The notes below the pieces were generated by a model. That model ran no database searches. It was not told where the DNA came from and was given only the letters and a program-made list of their open reading frames with translations. Both the position numbers and the translations under genes were made by a program. 64,000 nt of DNA from assembly GCA_028583605.1 (NCBI GenBank), contig CM053331.1, positions 7,198,508 to 7,262,507 on the forward strand, written 5' to 3'. Numbering within the stretch: position 1 is the first letter of the stretch; every line of letters starts with the position of its first letter. Below are positions 10,402 through 20,400 of the stretch, in pieces. This DNA is from Dastarcus helophoroides. Its lineage: Eukaryota > Arthropoda > Insecta > Coleoptera > Bothrideridae.

Positions 10402-10444
10402 GTTCGACGTTTCGCCCACCATCGTAGGGGGGTTCTTCAGAAAC
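10402..10444 (-). ncRNA. hammerhead ribozyme motif of the Penelope-like element
   Basis: On the minus strand GUUU (10441-10444) precedes the core CUGAAGA (10434-10440). A C-rich/G-rich stem II follows with one internal mismatch (pairs CCC/GGG and CC/GG around a UACGAU loop), then GAA, the 4-nt palindrome ACGU (stem III), C17 and GAAC, which pairs GUUU as stem I with one G-U wobble. The GUC triplet and very short stem III are the features described for Penelope-type hammerheads. It lies 240 bp downstream of the GIY-YIG stop. Confidence 0.7.
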
Positions 10445-10684
10445 AAAGAAAAGAAACAATAAATAAAAAGGGAAACATATGGAAATATGCACAAATTAAA
10501 AGGCCAATTTCAAAACATCAGAGCACGGTAACTCACTATGTCTTCTGAACTGAAAATTGGTACAAAGGATAAGAAAGTTGAGACAGAACAGCACGGTAAC
10601 TCAGTATGTCCACCATACCAGAGGCGAAACTCTTCTGAGAGGAAAGAAAGAAGGGGAACCTTTATATACCATTCGTCTGCGCGA

Positions 10685-11055
10685 TCACTCCCAAAGATTT
10701 CCGATGGTTGGTTTCCAGATGGAGAAAAGCATGTAACCGTCGTCTCTGTTGATGTTTTTGTTGAATTTTTGGATTTCAATGGCCTCGCGTATCTTCCTAT
10801 TATAGTAATTGGGAATATTGGATATAATTAAAATATTATCAAAGAGAATCTTATGTCCGGTCTCATGTTTATGTTCCACAATGGCCGACTGCGAAAATAA
10901 ACCAAACCTTAGACATCTTTGATGCTCGGATATTCGTGTCTTAAATGATCGCCCCGTTTCTCCGATGTACACTGAACCACAAGAACAAGGAACCGTGTAC
11001 ACACCTTCTATTGTCGTACTGTTCATATTTGGCTTCATTTTTTTGTCTATCGAAT
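10685..11055 (-). pseudogene. GIY-YIG endonuclease domain of a Penelope-like element
   Basis: The minus-strand reading contains GVYTVPCSCGSVYIGETGRS (the GIY-YIG pair, here GVY and VYIG, with the CSCG insertion typical of Penelope-like endonucleases), then KTRISEHQRCLRFG with the Arg and the H of the domain, then SAIVEHKHETGHKI (catalytic Glu region), and the C-terminal NYYNRKIREAIEIQKF (YxxRxxxEAxEIxK). The domain is intact from about 11010 to the stop at 10685. It cuts target DNA during retrotransposition. The upstream RT domain is missing, so the element is a dead 3' fragment. The few codons before 11010 near the junction belong partly to the LINE. Confidence 0.9.
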
Positions 11056-11565
11056 TAATTCCCAAGTTTCTCTTGTCATCCATTCTTTTCTCTCATTTTC
11101 TTTCTTTCCCAATGCTTCATTTGCAGTTTCATGTATCGATTTCTTTATATTTTTCCACATATTCTTAGCACTTTCAGTAACTGGTAGCTCTATTGTCGGT
11201 GGTATATTTTTTGTCCATTCTTTTTTTGTATCCTGCTCTTTCAGTAGCAAACGGAATTTCCTTCTGTGTTTAACGTCTGCCTTTATTTTATTTGTTCTTA
11301 GCGTTAATTTGGTTTCTGCTATGAGCAGATGATGGTCATTTCCCACATCTGCCGACCGCTTGTTCCTAACATCAATGAGAGAGCTTGTTCATTTTTTATT
11401 TATCATTATATGGTCTATTTGATTTTTCGTTCTATGGTCTGGTAAGATCCAAATTACCTTTATGGAAAAATACTGTGCCTTTAACTACGAGGTTGTTTTC
11501 AAGATATAATTCTAGCAATATTTCCTCGTTTGTGTCATGATAGTTTTCAGTTTGAATAGTTGCAT
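11055..11565 (-). pseudogene. RTE-type LINE, endonuclease end and linker
   Basis: The minus strand reads ENYHDTNEEILLELYLENNL, then WILPDHRTKNQIDHIMINKK, DVRNKRSADVGNDHHLLIAE, then RKEWMTRETWELI at the junction with the Penelope-like element. NQIDHI and the -DHHLL- block are the last conserved motifs of an APE-type LINE endonuclease. A TAG follows INKK. The element appears to be truncated just upstream, near 11565. Confidence 0.8.
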
Positions 11566-11805
11566 TATGGTGGGTGAGAATTTTACCTCAACTAAATTCA
11601 GTAAAACTGTATCAAAACTTTTCCGACAAAATTCCTGAAAGAGGTTGATTTTTGTTTTGAATTTGTCGCATTTTAAGATTTTTTTATATATTTTCTCTTT
11701 CAAGAAGCTGAGAACTAAGCATTAACCTTTTTTTTTTTATTAAATGACACCCTTTGGGATCCCCTCGTTGAAAGTATTTTTTCGAGAGAAAGGTAATTTT
11801 CTCCT
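11566..11805. other. AT-rich stretch, no gene
   Basis: The sequence between the truncated 5' end of the LINE and the microsatellite holds nothing recognisable apart from low-complexity T tracts. Confidence 0.4.
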
Positions 11806-11856
<51 letters not shown>

Positions 11857-12055
11857 GCTCTCTCTCTCTCTCTCTCGCTCTCTCTCGCTCTCTCTCTCTT
11901 TCTCTCCTCTCTCTCTCTCTATCTCTATCTCTATCTCTATCTCTATCTCTATCTCTATCTCTATCTCTATCTCTATCTCTATCTCTATCTCTATCTCTAT
12001 CTCTATCTCTATCTCTATCTCTATCTCTATCTCTATCTCTGTCTCTCTCTGTCTC
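11806..12055. repeat. CT and ATCTCT microsatellite
   Basis: About 120 bp of nearly pure (CT)n with a few G interruptions passes into about 19 copies of the hexamer ATCTCT (roughly 11920-12040) and then into GTCTCT variants. It joins directly to LINE sequence at 12047-12085, whose minus strand begins AGAGACAGAG, so it probably expanded from this LINE seed. The long RD-repeat reading frame over it is an artefact of the hexamer. Confidence 0.95.
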
Positions 12056-12085
12056 TGGCTCCAAGAGAGCCAAAGTGTGCTTTAA
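12047..12085 (-). pseudogene. LINE RT fragment, left duplicate
   Basis: The minus strand encodes [11 protein letters not shown], equivalent to the KHTLDLLDS block of the LINE at 7866-9270. An almost identical copy lies at 12222-12264, on the other side of the 12086-12221 insertion. Confidence 0.65.
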
Positions 12086-12221
12086 GACTGAACTCCCAAA
12101 CAGTTGAAACACTGCCACCTAGCGAAGCGGTTGCTCTCTAGGAAAAAGTTCCCAGAAGACAAGGATTCTAATGCACAGACCAATAGGTTTGAACATTTAT
12201 TAAATTTAAAGTTAGGAAACT
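12086..12221 (-). mobile_element. hammerhead family 2 fragment, truncated
   Basis: This fragment matches the leader part of the family 2 elements at 34526 and 38428 (cagttgaaacactgccacct, agcgaagcggttgctctcta, gacaaggattctaatgcaca) and breaks off inside stem I of the ribozyme, so no catalytic core remains. It lies between two ~38-bp LINE copies (12047-12085 and 12222-12264), which look like an unusually long target duplication or the result of a local duplication. Confidence 0.75.
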
Positions 12222-12625
12222 ATCTGTCTCTGGCTTCAAGAGAGCCAAAGTATGCTTTAAGACTCAATGTTGGCCTAACTTGAGTTTTGTACAGAGTGAG
12301 CAGGATGTGAAGTAATTTTCAGCTCTAAAAAGAAAGTCTAGCTTCTGAGAGGCAGACTTGGCACACTCGCGCACATGGTCGTCCAAAAAAAGTTTGTGGT
12401 CGCATTTTCTCCTAGAATAGACAGATTAGATCTCATCGGGAGGATTTTACCGTCCATGATTTTGTTTGTTAAGTTACCCCTTGATAATTTCTTAAGGAAA
12501 CACGCTTTTGAAGCATTAAAGTCAATCAGATTTTTCTTATCCCATTTCAGAACGATTTCGAGATCTCATCTGCTTCCCCTTAACCGATGTGAAGCATCGA
12601 TAATTGTTTGTCGGAGGAAAAAGAT
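12222..12625 (-). pseudogene. Jockey/CR1-type LINE RT fragment
   Basis: The minus strand reads DLEIVLKWDKKNLIDFNASK, SRGNLTNKIMDGKILP, DDHVRECAKSASQKLDFLF and KHTLALLE. These correspond to DLEIILELGKNNLVDFYASK, MDGKILP, DDHVRAIAKSASQKLGFLF and KHTLDLLDS in the LINE at 7866-9270, so it is a second, opposite-strand copy of the same family with internal deletions and frame breaks. Confidence 0.85.
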
Positions 12626-12825
12626 TAAAAATTCCTCAAATAAAAAAGAAACCCCTCTTCCGTACTCTATCTTGTGACACACTATATATTTTAAGATTAT
12701 GACAAAACTAAAAGAAACATTCTGATAAAAACATTTTTGAGGATTGTTTTCTTTCTCTAATTTCGACTTACGATTAGTCTGAAAATTGCCACTTTTTTTA
12801 CAAAATTCGACTTCTGGAAATCCGT
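12626..12825. other. AT-rich stretch, no gene
   Basis: No repeat family or coding sequence recognised; it precedes the left copy of a 16-bp target duplication. Confidence 0.4.
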
Positions 12826-12894
12826 ACATTCTCCTTCGAAAATTGAAATACACAACTTGAAACCTAGAATGATTAAAAAACACAACAAACGTTC

Positions 12895-12935
12895 CTCTAA
12901 CGCATTTCGACAGCCAAGCTGTCATCTTCAGAGAG
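12895..12935 (-). ncRNA. hammerhead ribozyme motif (family 1, minus)
   Basis: Minus strand: CTCT, core CTGAAGA (12925-12931), stem II GACAG/CTGTC, GAA, then ATGCGT (one base changed from the family palindrome), U17 and AGAG pairing CTCT over four base pairs. Confidence 0.6.
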
Positions 12936-12953
12936 GTATCAGATATCAGCTAT

Positions 12954-12994
12954 CTCTCTGAAGATGACAGCTTGGCCGTCGAAACGCGTTAGAG
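12954..12994 (+). ncRNA. hammerhead ribozyme motif (family 1, plus)
   Basis: CTCT (12954-12957) pairs AGAG (12991-12994). The core CTGAAGA is at 12958-12964. Stem II is GACAG/CCGTC with one mismatch. GAA and the ACGCGT palindrome are intact. Confidence 0.6.
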
Positions 12995-15117
12995 CAACGT
13001 TCGTTGTGTTTTTTAATCCTTCTTGTTTTCAGGGGGCAAGTTCTGTATTTCAATTTTTGAAGATAACCAAGGACCAGTCCGTTCCACCAAAAACATTCTC
13101 CTTCGAAATTTCGACATTTTTCAAAATTTTCCGGTTCGATTTTTTGACTGTTATCTTTAAGTTCGGCTCTATTTCGAAATTTCTTTAAGCTGAAAATTCG
13201 GTCTACCGGTTCATGCATTTAAATGAAAATATAAGCATATACTCAGCCGGGAGGCTTTTCGGTTTTTATTGTCATCAATTTTTCAAAATAAATATTGCCT
13301 TCCCCCCTAAACGAAATCCTGTCTACATCCATGAATTGACGCATGGTAAAATTTATTTTTAATGCCTTGTAAAATATCTGGATGTATTTGTTGTTGATTT
13401 CTTACTTAATAAATAAACTAGACAGAAATTAGGAAATATGAAAATCTCCCAAACATTTTTAAATGAATTTCAAGACAGTTTTCAATTAATTTTAAGTACC
13501 TACTAATTTTTTTTAATCAAAATTCAATAACTAGAACTTGCAGAAAACTCTTCTACGTTCTTAAAACTCTAGTCGATATTTCTATGCGATCGCCCTTTTT
13601 CAAAATTTCGGCTTTTCCTTAAAATTACGATTTTTTAAAAAATCCTTCGTGTTTATATTTTGAAAAGTTCAAATTTCCAATTTTCCAGTTTCCCTAATTT
13701 GTTTTTTTTTCCAACTTTTAATTTACTTTGTAAATATCAATCCTTCCACAATTTCGCTTTCCTCTAAAATTTATTTTCAAAATTTTTGAAAATTTTTATA
13801 CAAAATGTTGACTTTTTCCGAGTATTTTTTCAAATTCTCGATTTTTTGATTTTTTTTATAAATCTGATTGTTGAAATAAGTATAGTTTTATTAAAAACAT
13901 CTACCGTTTTCCAAAATATCCACTTTTTTAAAAACATTTTTAGCTTTGTTCAATCTTTTGATTATTTGCTCGACGTTTTAACTTTTTTTTTGATCATTTC
14001 GACTTTCTATCAAAAAGTTCGTCCTTTTTCTTGAAGTTTCGACTTTTATGTAGTAAACTGGACTTTTTTTTAAAGATTTAAAGAATTTACTTATTTCTGT
14101 ACATTTTCACCTTTTTGAAAAATTGGATTTTTTTCGAAGTTTCGACTTTTAAAATTTTCGAACTTTTTTCAGAATCTCACTTTTTAAAAATAAATTTTAA
14201 TTTTTATCATTAAATTTCAAAATTTTTTTAAAGTAATGACTACTTTTGGATTCTGAACTTTTTTCAAAACTTTGAGTTATTGTGAAAACCTCAACTTTTT
14301 TGAACTTTTTTGAAAATGTTGATCTTTTTCGCGACACCTCGAATTTTTGTAACTATGATTTTTCAAATTCTCGATTTTTAGATTTTTTTTATAAATCTCA
14401 TTGTTGAAATAAGTATAGTCTTTTTGAAAACATCTACTGTTTTCCAAAATATCCACTTTTTTTTTAAACATTTTCAGCTTTGTTCAATCTTTTGATTATT
14501 TGCTCGACGTTTTAACTTTTTTTTAATCATTTCGACTTTCAATCAAAAATTTCGTCCTTTTTTTCGAAGTTTCGACTTTCACGTAGTAAACTGGGCTTTT
14601 TCTGAAAGATTCAAAGAATTTACTTATTTCTGAACATTTTTACCTTTTTGAAAAATTGGATTTTTTTTGAAATTTCGACTTTTAAAATTTTCGAACTTTT
14701 TTCAGAATCTCACTTTTTAAAAATAAATTTTAATTTTTATCATTAAATTTCAAAATTTTTTTAAAGTAATGACTACTTTTGGATTCTGAACTTTTTTCAA
14801 AACTTTGAGTTATTGTGAAAACCTCAACTTTTTTGAACTTTTTTGAACCTTTTTGAAAATGTTGATCTTTTTCGCCACACCTCGAATTTTTGTAACTATG
14901 ATTTTTCAAATTCTCGATTTTTAGATTTTTTTTATAAATCTCATAGTTAAAATAGGTATAGTCTTTTAGAAAACATCTACTGTTTTCCAAAATATCCACC
15001 TTTTTAAACATTTTCAGCTTTGTTCAATCTTTTGATTATTTGCTCGAAGTTTTAACTTTTTTTTTGATCATTTCGACTTTCTATCAAAAAGTTCGTCCTT
15101 TTTTTTTTGAAGTTTCG

Positions 15118-15593
15118 CCTCTATCGGGTGACTTGTAACTGACTTTTAACTGTTCATTAAGCAAACATTTTCGCTACATGCTAATTGAAGCATTCTTCTC
15201 TACTGAGATGATAAGATAGAGGTTTACTCTCTTGGATTCTTATACGACTGACTAACGGCTTTAAGTTGGAAGTGTATACAATCACCATACCATGCTGATG
15301 AGGCCAAGGAAGGCTGAAACTAGTCTATGGTTGCGATTGTACATATTTTCAATTTTAAGCACGTTTAACTGTTTAATTACAGAACATTTAATTGGTCGAT
15401 TGTCAAAACTAGATGAAAGTAAAGTCACGCCGAGGACGTTTGTATCTATGGAAGTTGCGATGCAACCCGTGATACAAGCTTTGCCTCATTTACGTGAACT
15501 TTGCAATTGCAGTCTAGTTTTCATTAGATTCTAATGAAACTAGATTTCAATTGCATCGTAATAAACTTGTATATATTCGTATATACAAGGCTT
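15118..15593 (+). mobile_element. hammerhead family 3 element
   Basis: An insertion of about 475 bp lies inside the ~530-bp tandem array; the array resumes near 15594 with the ttttcag-gttgttcaatc block. It carries a hammerhead at 15289-15331 and a downstream body (cacgtttaactgtttaatta, cacgccgaggacgtttgtat, gcgatgcaacccgtgataca) that recurs at 25734-26075 and, decayed, at 27075-27300. The end reads gtatatacaaggcttattat. It encodes no protein. Edges are approximate. Confidence 0.75.
15289..15331 (+). ncRNA. hammerhead ribozyme motif (family 3)
   Basis: The canonical core CTGATGA is at 15295-15301. Stem II is GGCC (15302-15305) with GGCT (15312-15315), including one G-U pair. GAA is at 15316-15318, the 6-nt palindrome ACTAGT (15319-15324) serves as stem III, and C17 is at 15325 (GUC triplet). 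Stem I is ACCATG (15289-15294) pairing TATGGT (15326-15331) with one wobble. All conserved hammerhead positions are met. Confidence 0.75.
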
Positions 15594-16550
15594 ATTATTT
15601 TCAGCGTTGTTCAATCTTTTGATTATTTGCTCGTCGTTTTAACTTTTTTTTAATCATTTCGACTTTCAATCAAAAATTTCGTCCTTTTTTTCGAAGTTTC
15701 GACTTTCACGTAGTAAACTGGGCTTTTTCTGAAAGATTCAAAGAATTTACTTATTTCTGAACATTTTTACCTTTTTGAAAAATTGGATTTTTTTCGAAGT
15801 TTCGACTTTTGAAATTTTCAAACTTTTTTCAAAATCTTACTTTTTTAAAAAAATTTAAAGTTTTTATCATTAAATTTCAAAATTTTTTAAAGTAGTGACT
15901 ACATTCGGATTCTGAACTTTTTTCAAAACTTTGAGTTATTGTGAAAACCTCAACTTTTTTGAACTTTTTTGAAAATGTTGATCTTTTTCGCGACACCTCG
16001 AATTTTTGTAACTATGATTTTTCAAATTCTCGATTTTTAGATATTTTTTTATAAATCTCATTGTTGAAATAAGTATAGTCTTTTGAAAACATCTACTGTT
16101 TTCCAAAATATCCACTTTTTTTTTAACATTTTCAGCTTTGTTCAATCTTTTGATTATTTGCTCGACGTTTTAACTTTTTTTTAATCATTTCGACTTTCAC
16201 GTAGTAAACTGGACTTTTTCTGAAAGATTCAAAGAATTTACTTATTTCCGAACATTTTTACCTTTTTGAAAAATTGGACTTTTTTCGAAGTTTCGACTTC
16301 TGAAGTTTTCAAACTTTTTTCAAAATCTTATTTTTTTTAAAAAATTTAAAGGTTTTATCATTTAATTTCAAAATTTTGCAAAGTAGTGACTACATTCGGA
16401 TTCTGAACTTTTTTCAAAACTTTGAGTTACTGTGAAAACCTCAACTTTTTTGAACTTTTTTGAAAATGTTGATCTTTTTCGCGACACCTCGAATTTTTGT
16501 AACTATAATTTTTCGAAAAATTTGCCTACTTCTGAAAATTTTAATTTTTT

Positions 16551-18180
16551 ATATTTTTGAAAAATCTGACTTTCTAAATTTCGAACTTTTAAAATTTTGA
16601 ACGACCTGTATAAAACGAATTCGAGACTTACCTAAATTTCGACCTAAAAGAAAATTTAAAAAAGGAGTATTTTCAAGTTTAAACTGAAAAGTTTCAAAAG
16701 GAGTTAAAATTTGGAAAATTTTTCAAGTTGAAATTTGAATGGGAATTTTGAAAAAAGGAGCACAACGCAAAATTTTGACTTTAATTTGAAAATTTCTACA
16801 AATTGTTTCTCGAAATTTTGAATTCAGAGGCAAAATTTGAAAATGATATCGAAATTTCGAAAAGAAACTTCAAAATGTTCTAAAAAATTATTCCTTAACA
16901 AATCAAGGTAAACATCGAAAGTGCCAGAATTAAAGCCAAAATTTCGAGTTTAAAATGGTTCAATGGTTCATATCAAAACAAAAACTCTGATCACTTGCAA
17001 ACATTTGGATAATTTCGTGTGGAGACACATTTTTCAACGACGTCAGTTCTCTGAGCGTATAGGCAACTTTAAATTTAATCCGGTGTATTATTTACTGCAT
17101 ACATTTTAAGTAGTTTTTAATGCCAATTTTCGCTACCATAGAGGCTGAATTTTAAAAATCCTCTCTATGTGCTCACCTGCATATTAAGGGAAACACTTGT
17201 GTGAAATTTCTTGCTCCTAGACGCACTGGTTTAGTCTGTGCGTTGTCTGTCAGTGAGCGCTCAGAAATTTATTAAATAGGAGCTCAATTATTTAGCTAAA
17301 AAATTAGGTTTAACACCATATTTCGAGAAAAAAGTTCATATTTCGCGAGAGATTCAAAATTGACACATTCTACGTTTAACACAAAATTTTACTAAATTAG
17401 AGAACTTAAAATTTTGATCAAATTACGGCTTCTTGTTGAAAAGCTTCTAGAAAAGCAAAAAGACTTAAGATCAAAATTTCCCTCAAAACCTTAAAAGTTC
17501 TTAAAATAGTCAAAGTTTTAAGAACATTTTTGTTTAAGTTATTTTTTCAAAACTCTGTTTTCGTTTTAAAAATTCCAATTTTTTTTTATTTTCTGAAATA
17601 TTGGTACTTCAGGGATATTGGGTCCTTTTTTTTTGAAATTTAAATTTCATTTCCTAAAATTTTACTTTTTTTCCAAATTTAAAATTTAAATTCTTCAAAA
17701 ACTTCAAACATTCAACTTTAAATTTAAACTTAAAGTAGCTAATTTAGTTTAGCTAAGTAGTATTTAGTTAAACATTTTAATTGTTGCTGCTTGTTTAACT
17801 GTTTTGCTCTAATTGTACGTGTGAACTAATACAATTTTCGTAAGTTTTGGTTTCGTTTTCAAACAAAATCAGAGTAGAAACCGAAATGCGGTTTCGGTTT
17901 CGCCCAAAAATATAGTTTCGGTCGATCTATAATCCATTTACATCTTTTAATTTAAGCTTTAAGCTGGAAATAACTTTGATCTTGGTATTCTCTGTATTTT
18001 TTTGCGAAGTATTAGTATTTTTATTCATGTTTTATTGACTTTTTCTTCGCCAGTTATTCCTTTCACAATTCTAAATTTTCAGTAACCTTCGATTGGCAAT
18101 CTGTTATAGATTGCCCCAAGCAGCGATTGCGTTGGATGTTGGTTTGTCAATCGCTGTTTGATCTTGTTAATACAAAATAA
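16551..18180. other. AT-rich non-coding stretch
   Basis: No gene recognised. It mixes weak remnants of the AAATTT motif with less repetitive sequence. A CpG-bearing patch at 17160-17260 weakly resembles sequence at 27740-27810 (gtgtgaaatttcttgctcct against gtgtaaaatttcgaatttct, followed by ...gcgttg..tcagt), suggesting an old shared interspersed repeat. At 18120-18160 a 9-bp inverted repeat (cagcgattg / caatcgctg) could form a hairpin. Confidence 0.45.
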
Positions 18181-19324
18181 AAAAAATAAAAAAAAACAGA
18201 ACATTTTGGTTTAAACTCAGATATTTCAATTTCAACAGCCTAAACTTTTGTCAAAGTTTCGAAAAAAATCTTGAATTTTTTTTGGAATAATGCCAATATT
18301 TATCTTAAATTTTAAGTGAAAATTTGAAGCAATTGTGTTAAGTCAAACTCTCGTCATTAAAACAAAAAATCTGACATAAGTAAAACATTTTAATTTTTCA
18401 TTTAAATTTGACAATTGAAAATGAAAATTGTCAAATTTTCTCAAGAGCCCAACTTTCGAAACTAAAACAAATGTAAATCTAAAGCTATAGTTTTTTTTTT
18501 GGTTTGTGCCGAAATTTGAAGTTTAATCTGAAACAGTATAAATTAAACTCGAGATACTGACTATATTCCAAATAAAATAAGAATCTTAAATGGGAACATG
18601 AGAATTTAGAAAGAAAAAAGGGCAAAAGTCAAAATGATATGCTTAAACATTTTAAGAATGATCCCCTGTTCCAAAATTTTTGCTTTAAAGTTGATATTTA
18701 AAAGTGAATGTCGAAGGTCCTCATTTTTCTTTTGTACTCGATCTAGGACATCTAGGACTTCATTTGATTTATTTAGTTTAATCTAGAGATTATAAGCCTC
18801 TCTTTTTTTATGATTTGACGACTTTGGAGACATCGTTCAATTTTCATTCTTCATTTTATTATCCTTACTGTTAAATAATTTATAAATTACGATCAATAAA
18901 CAGTTAGATGTAGTAAGGGTTAAAAATTTTATGTCAAAGTATGTCCACTCCAGAGTTTGACTGTAAAAAAAATATGAAAAGGCTTCTTCATAAGCACCGC
19001 ACACTACAGCCACCCCTATAGCTGTACCACCAGATAATAATTTATTTCGAAAATTTCTGCTCAATATGACTTTAAAATTTCACAAAAGTTGAATGCAAAA
19101 AAATTAATGACCGCCAATTTTATTAAATTCAAATATTGTCGAAATTTAAATAAATTTAAACTTCAAAAACTGCATGTTAAAGGAAAAGCAAATTTATTAC
19201 AGTTCTGTTTAACAAAATCACCAAACTACCAGTTTGTCTTTAAGAAAAAAAAAGTAAACGAAATACAGAAAAAAACAAAATTTGCAATGTTGTTTACCTT
19301 ACACAGCGATAGTATAAACTAATT
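18181..19324. other. AT-rich stretch with a possible minus-strand exon
   Basis: The segment is mostly low-complexity sequence. A 75-codon open frame on the minus strand (18837-19064) has two hydrophobic segments (around LSGGTAIGVAVVCGAY and TTSNCLLIVIYKLF) and is followed 63 bp after its stop by an AATAAA (plus TTTATT at 18768-18773). It has no ATG in frame before an upstream stop, so it could only be an internal or 3' exon. The CpG-rich island lies just upstream in that orientation. This is a weak candidate with no recognised family. Confidence 0.2.
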
Positions 19325-19720
19325 TCCATTTGCAAGGGACCGCACTCGATCGCGAAAAAAGAAAAACACGCGTGTGCCGGATTTTCCCTGTCGGAGCGAG
19401 CCGGCCGAAAATCAACTGCGATCGCATTAAACTGGAGAGGTATGTCAGTCACTGGAGCCGCCACACTCACGTCGGGATCATTGGAGTGAATTTTCCAGGC
19501 GCATGCCTTCGCCGCAGGTGGTTGGTTCAGTGCTTTCCAACGACCGGAATTTGTTTTACTCCTACGTTTGCCCATCAGCAATCGTTTTCGGTGTCAATGG
19601 GCCGTGATTTCCACCGACCATCGCCCGTCCTCTAAGCGGCGACACCTCGGAAAAGCGCATTATACTTTCAATTACTTTGTAGCCGAAAAATTGTTGTTTG
19701 GACAAAGGATGGAAGTCGGG
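19325..19720. promoter_or_regulatory. CpG-rich island, possible promoter or first exon
   Basis: About 400 bp of balanced, CpG-rich, non-repetitive sequence (cgatcgcgaaa, gtcggagcgagccggccg, cgcatgccttcgccgcagg, gcggcgacacctcgg) stands out sharply in an AT-rich window. Such islands usually mark a promoter, a first exon or a young insert. Open frames run through it on both strands (for example a minus-strand reading starting GKRRSKTNSGRWKALNQ), but neither matches a family I know. No strand is assigned. Confidence 0.35.
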
Positions 19721-20400
19721 AATTGGGGGAGATTAAATTTTCAAACGCCGGAGGTGGAAAAATAAACATATTTTTTTTTTTGATATCAAGAACACGAAGC
19801 GTTTTATGAAATTATTGCTGTTTTAATTTCCGTTTTTTTAATATTCTTTATTAAATCTGTTACGTTGGCAACAGATGTATACATCCCATTCAGCATTTTT
19901 CAGGGCCCATTTTTACCCTTTACAAATCTGATAGTGGTAATTTAAAGTAACTAGGTTAATTTTAAATTTATTCTACAGAGATTGTTCATTTTGTTTACAA
20001 AAAAACTCATTTTATCAGTAGTTCTAGTTCAATAATTTTCAGTCAAGCATTTTTAGAACTTTAAGAAACTTTAAAAAAGTCATATTTCAAAAACTGCTTT
20101 TAAATATTGTCAACAAACAATAAAAATTTAAATATTTCCAAAGTAGGTCGTAGAAATGTTAAATAAAATTAATAAACATAATGTTTTCGACCAATAAGAG
20201 GCCACCATGAACAATAAACCTGTTCCAAGCGTCGGAAAACTTTTAAACCGAAAGAGCCAGCCGCAATAAAAAAACTGATTTCGTAAATTTCAAAGAGCCA
20301 CAAATTTTTATTTCTGATTTTTACATTTTATCTCAAAGTTAAATCAGATAAATCAGACAAAATATGGGACAGAGACTGACTCATGTAGTCAAACGAAAAT
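19721..20400. other. AT-rich stretch, no gene
   Basis: No coding or repeat family recognised. Confidence 0.4.

Larger units (their letters stand above)
10318..11055 (-). mobile_element. Penelope-like element, 3' part with GIY-YIG endonuclease and hammerhead
   Basis: A 5'-truncated Penelope-like retroelement inserted in the RTE-type LINE. On the minus strand it holds the C-terminal GIY-YIG endonuclease, about 240 bp of untranslated sequence, a hammerhead motif at 10402-10444, and a short terminal stretch ending near gaccgtggaagccttcgtga. The reverse transcriptase is missing. The untranslated part holds two copies of 'gcacggtaactca' (near 10524 and 10592). Boundaries are set by where the LINE reading stops and resumes; no clear target duplication was found. 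Confidence 0.85.
4035..11565 (-). mobile_element. RTE-type LINE split into five pieces by four insertions
   Basis: Reading the minus strand from 11565 down to 4035 and skipping four insertions recovers one LINE protein in order: end of the APE-type endonuclease, linker, reverse transcriptase, and C-terminal region. The pieces are about 11055-11565, 9270-10318, 7747-7862, 4613-4934 and 4035-4337. The insertions are a Penelope-like element, a Jockey/CR1 fragment, a pogo/Tigger transposon and a hammerhead element. The LINE has stops and frameshifts throughout and is dead. The 5' part of the endonuclease is absent, as expected for a 5'-truncated LINE. RTE assignment rests on the C-terminal blocks and could be a related clade. 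Confidence 0.85.
12842..13092. mobile_element. hammerhead family 1 inverted-pair element with 16-bp TSD
   Basis: This 251-bp insertion has an exact 16-bp duplication, acattctccttcgaaa, at 12826-12841 and 13093-13108. It has the same architecture as 4338-4600 in the opposite orientation: a minus arm starting at attgaaat, a minus hammerhead (12895-12935), a centre, a plus hammerhead (12954-12994) and a plus arm with the complete tail ending gttccaccaaaaa. In both copies exactly one arm lacks the same last ~50 bp (gaagataaccaaggaccagt and onward), so this asymmetry is a property of the element, not of decay. Confidence 0.9.
13093..16550 (-). repeat. AT-rich degenerate array, reverse polarity, ~490-535-bp units
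   Basis: The array shows the reverse-polarity motif (TTTTTC, AAAATTT, CGAC on plus). A longer unit is clear. 'gtaatgactacttttggatt' occurs near 14233 and 14766 (533 bp apart), and the variant 'gtagtgactacattcggatt' near 15893 and 16382 (about 490 bp apart). Neighbouring blocks such as ttattgtgaaaacctcaact and tcgcgacacctcgaattttt recur in each unit. The run is interrupted at about 15118-15593 by a hammerhead family 3 element. No gene is seen. Confidence 0.85.

Noticed and set aside
10318..11055. Target-site duplication of the Penelope-like element
   Set aside because: Candidate short matches at the edges (attaat/attatc) are too weak and AT-rich to accept.
11684..12118. 144-codon frame with a long RD repeat and the opposing SISISI frame
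   Set aside because: Both are translations of the ATCTCT/CT microsatellite; only the LKHTLALLE part derives from a LINE.
18837..19064. 75-codon minus-strand frame with two hydrophobic segments
   Set aside because: No ATG before an upstream stop in frame and no recognised family; kept only as a weak note in the annotation of that stretch.
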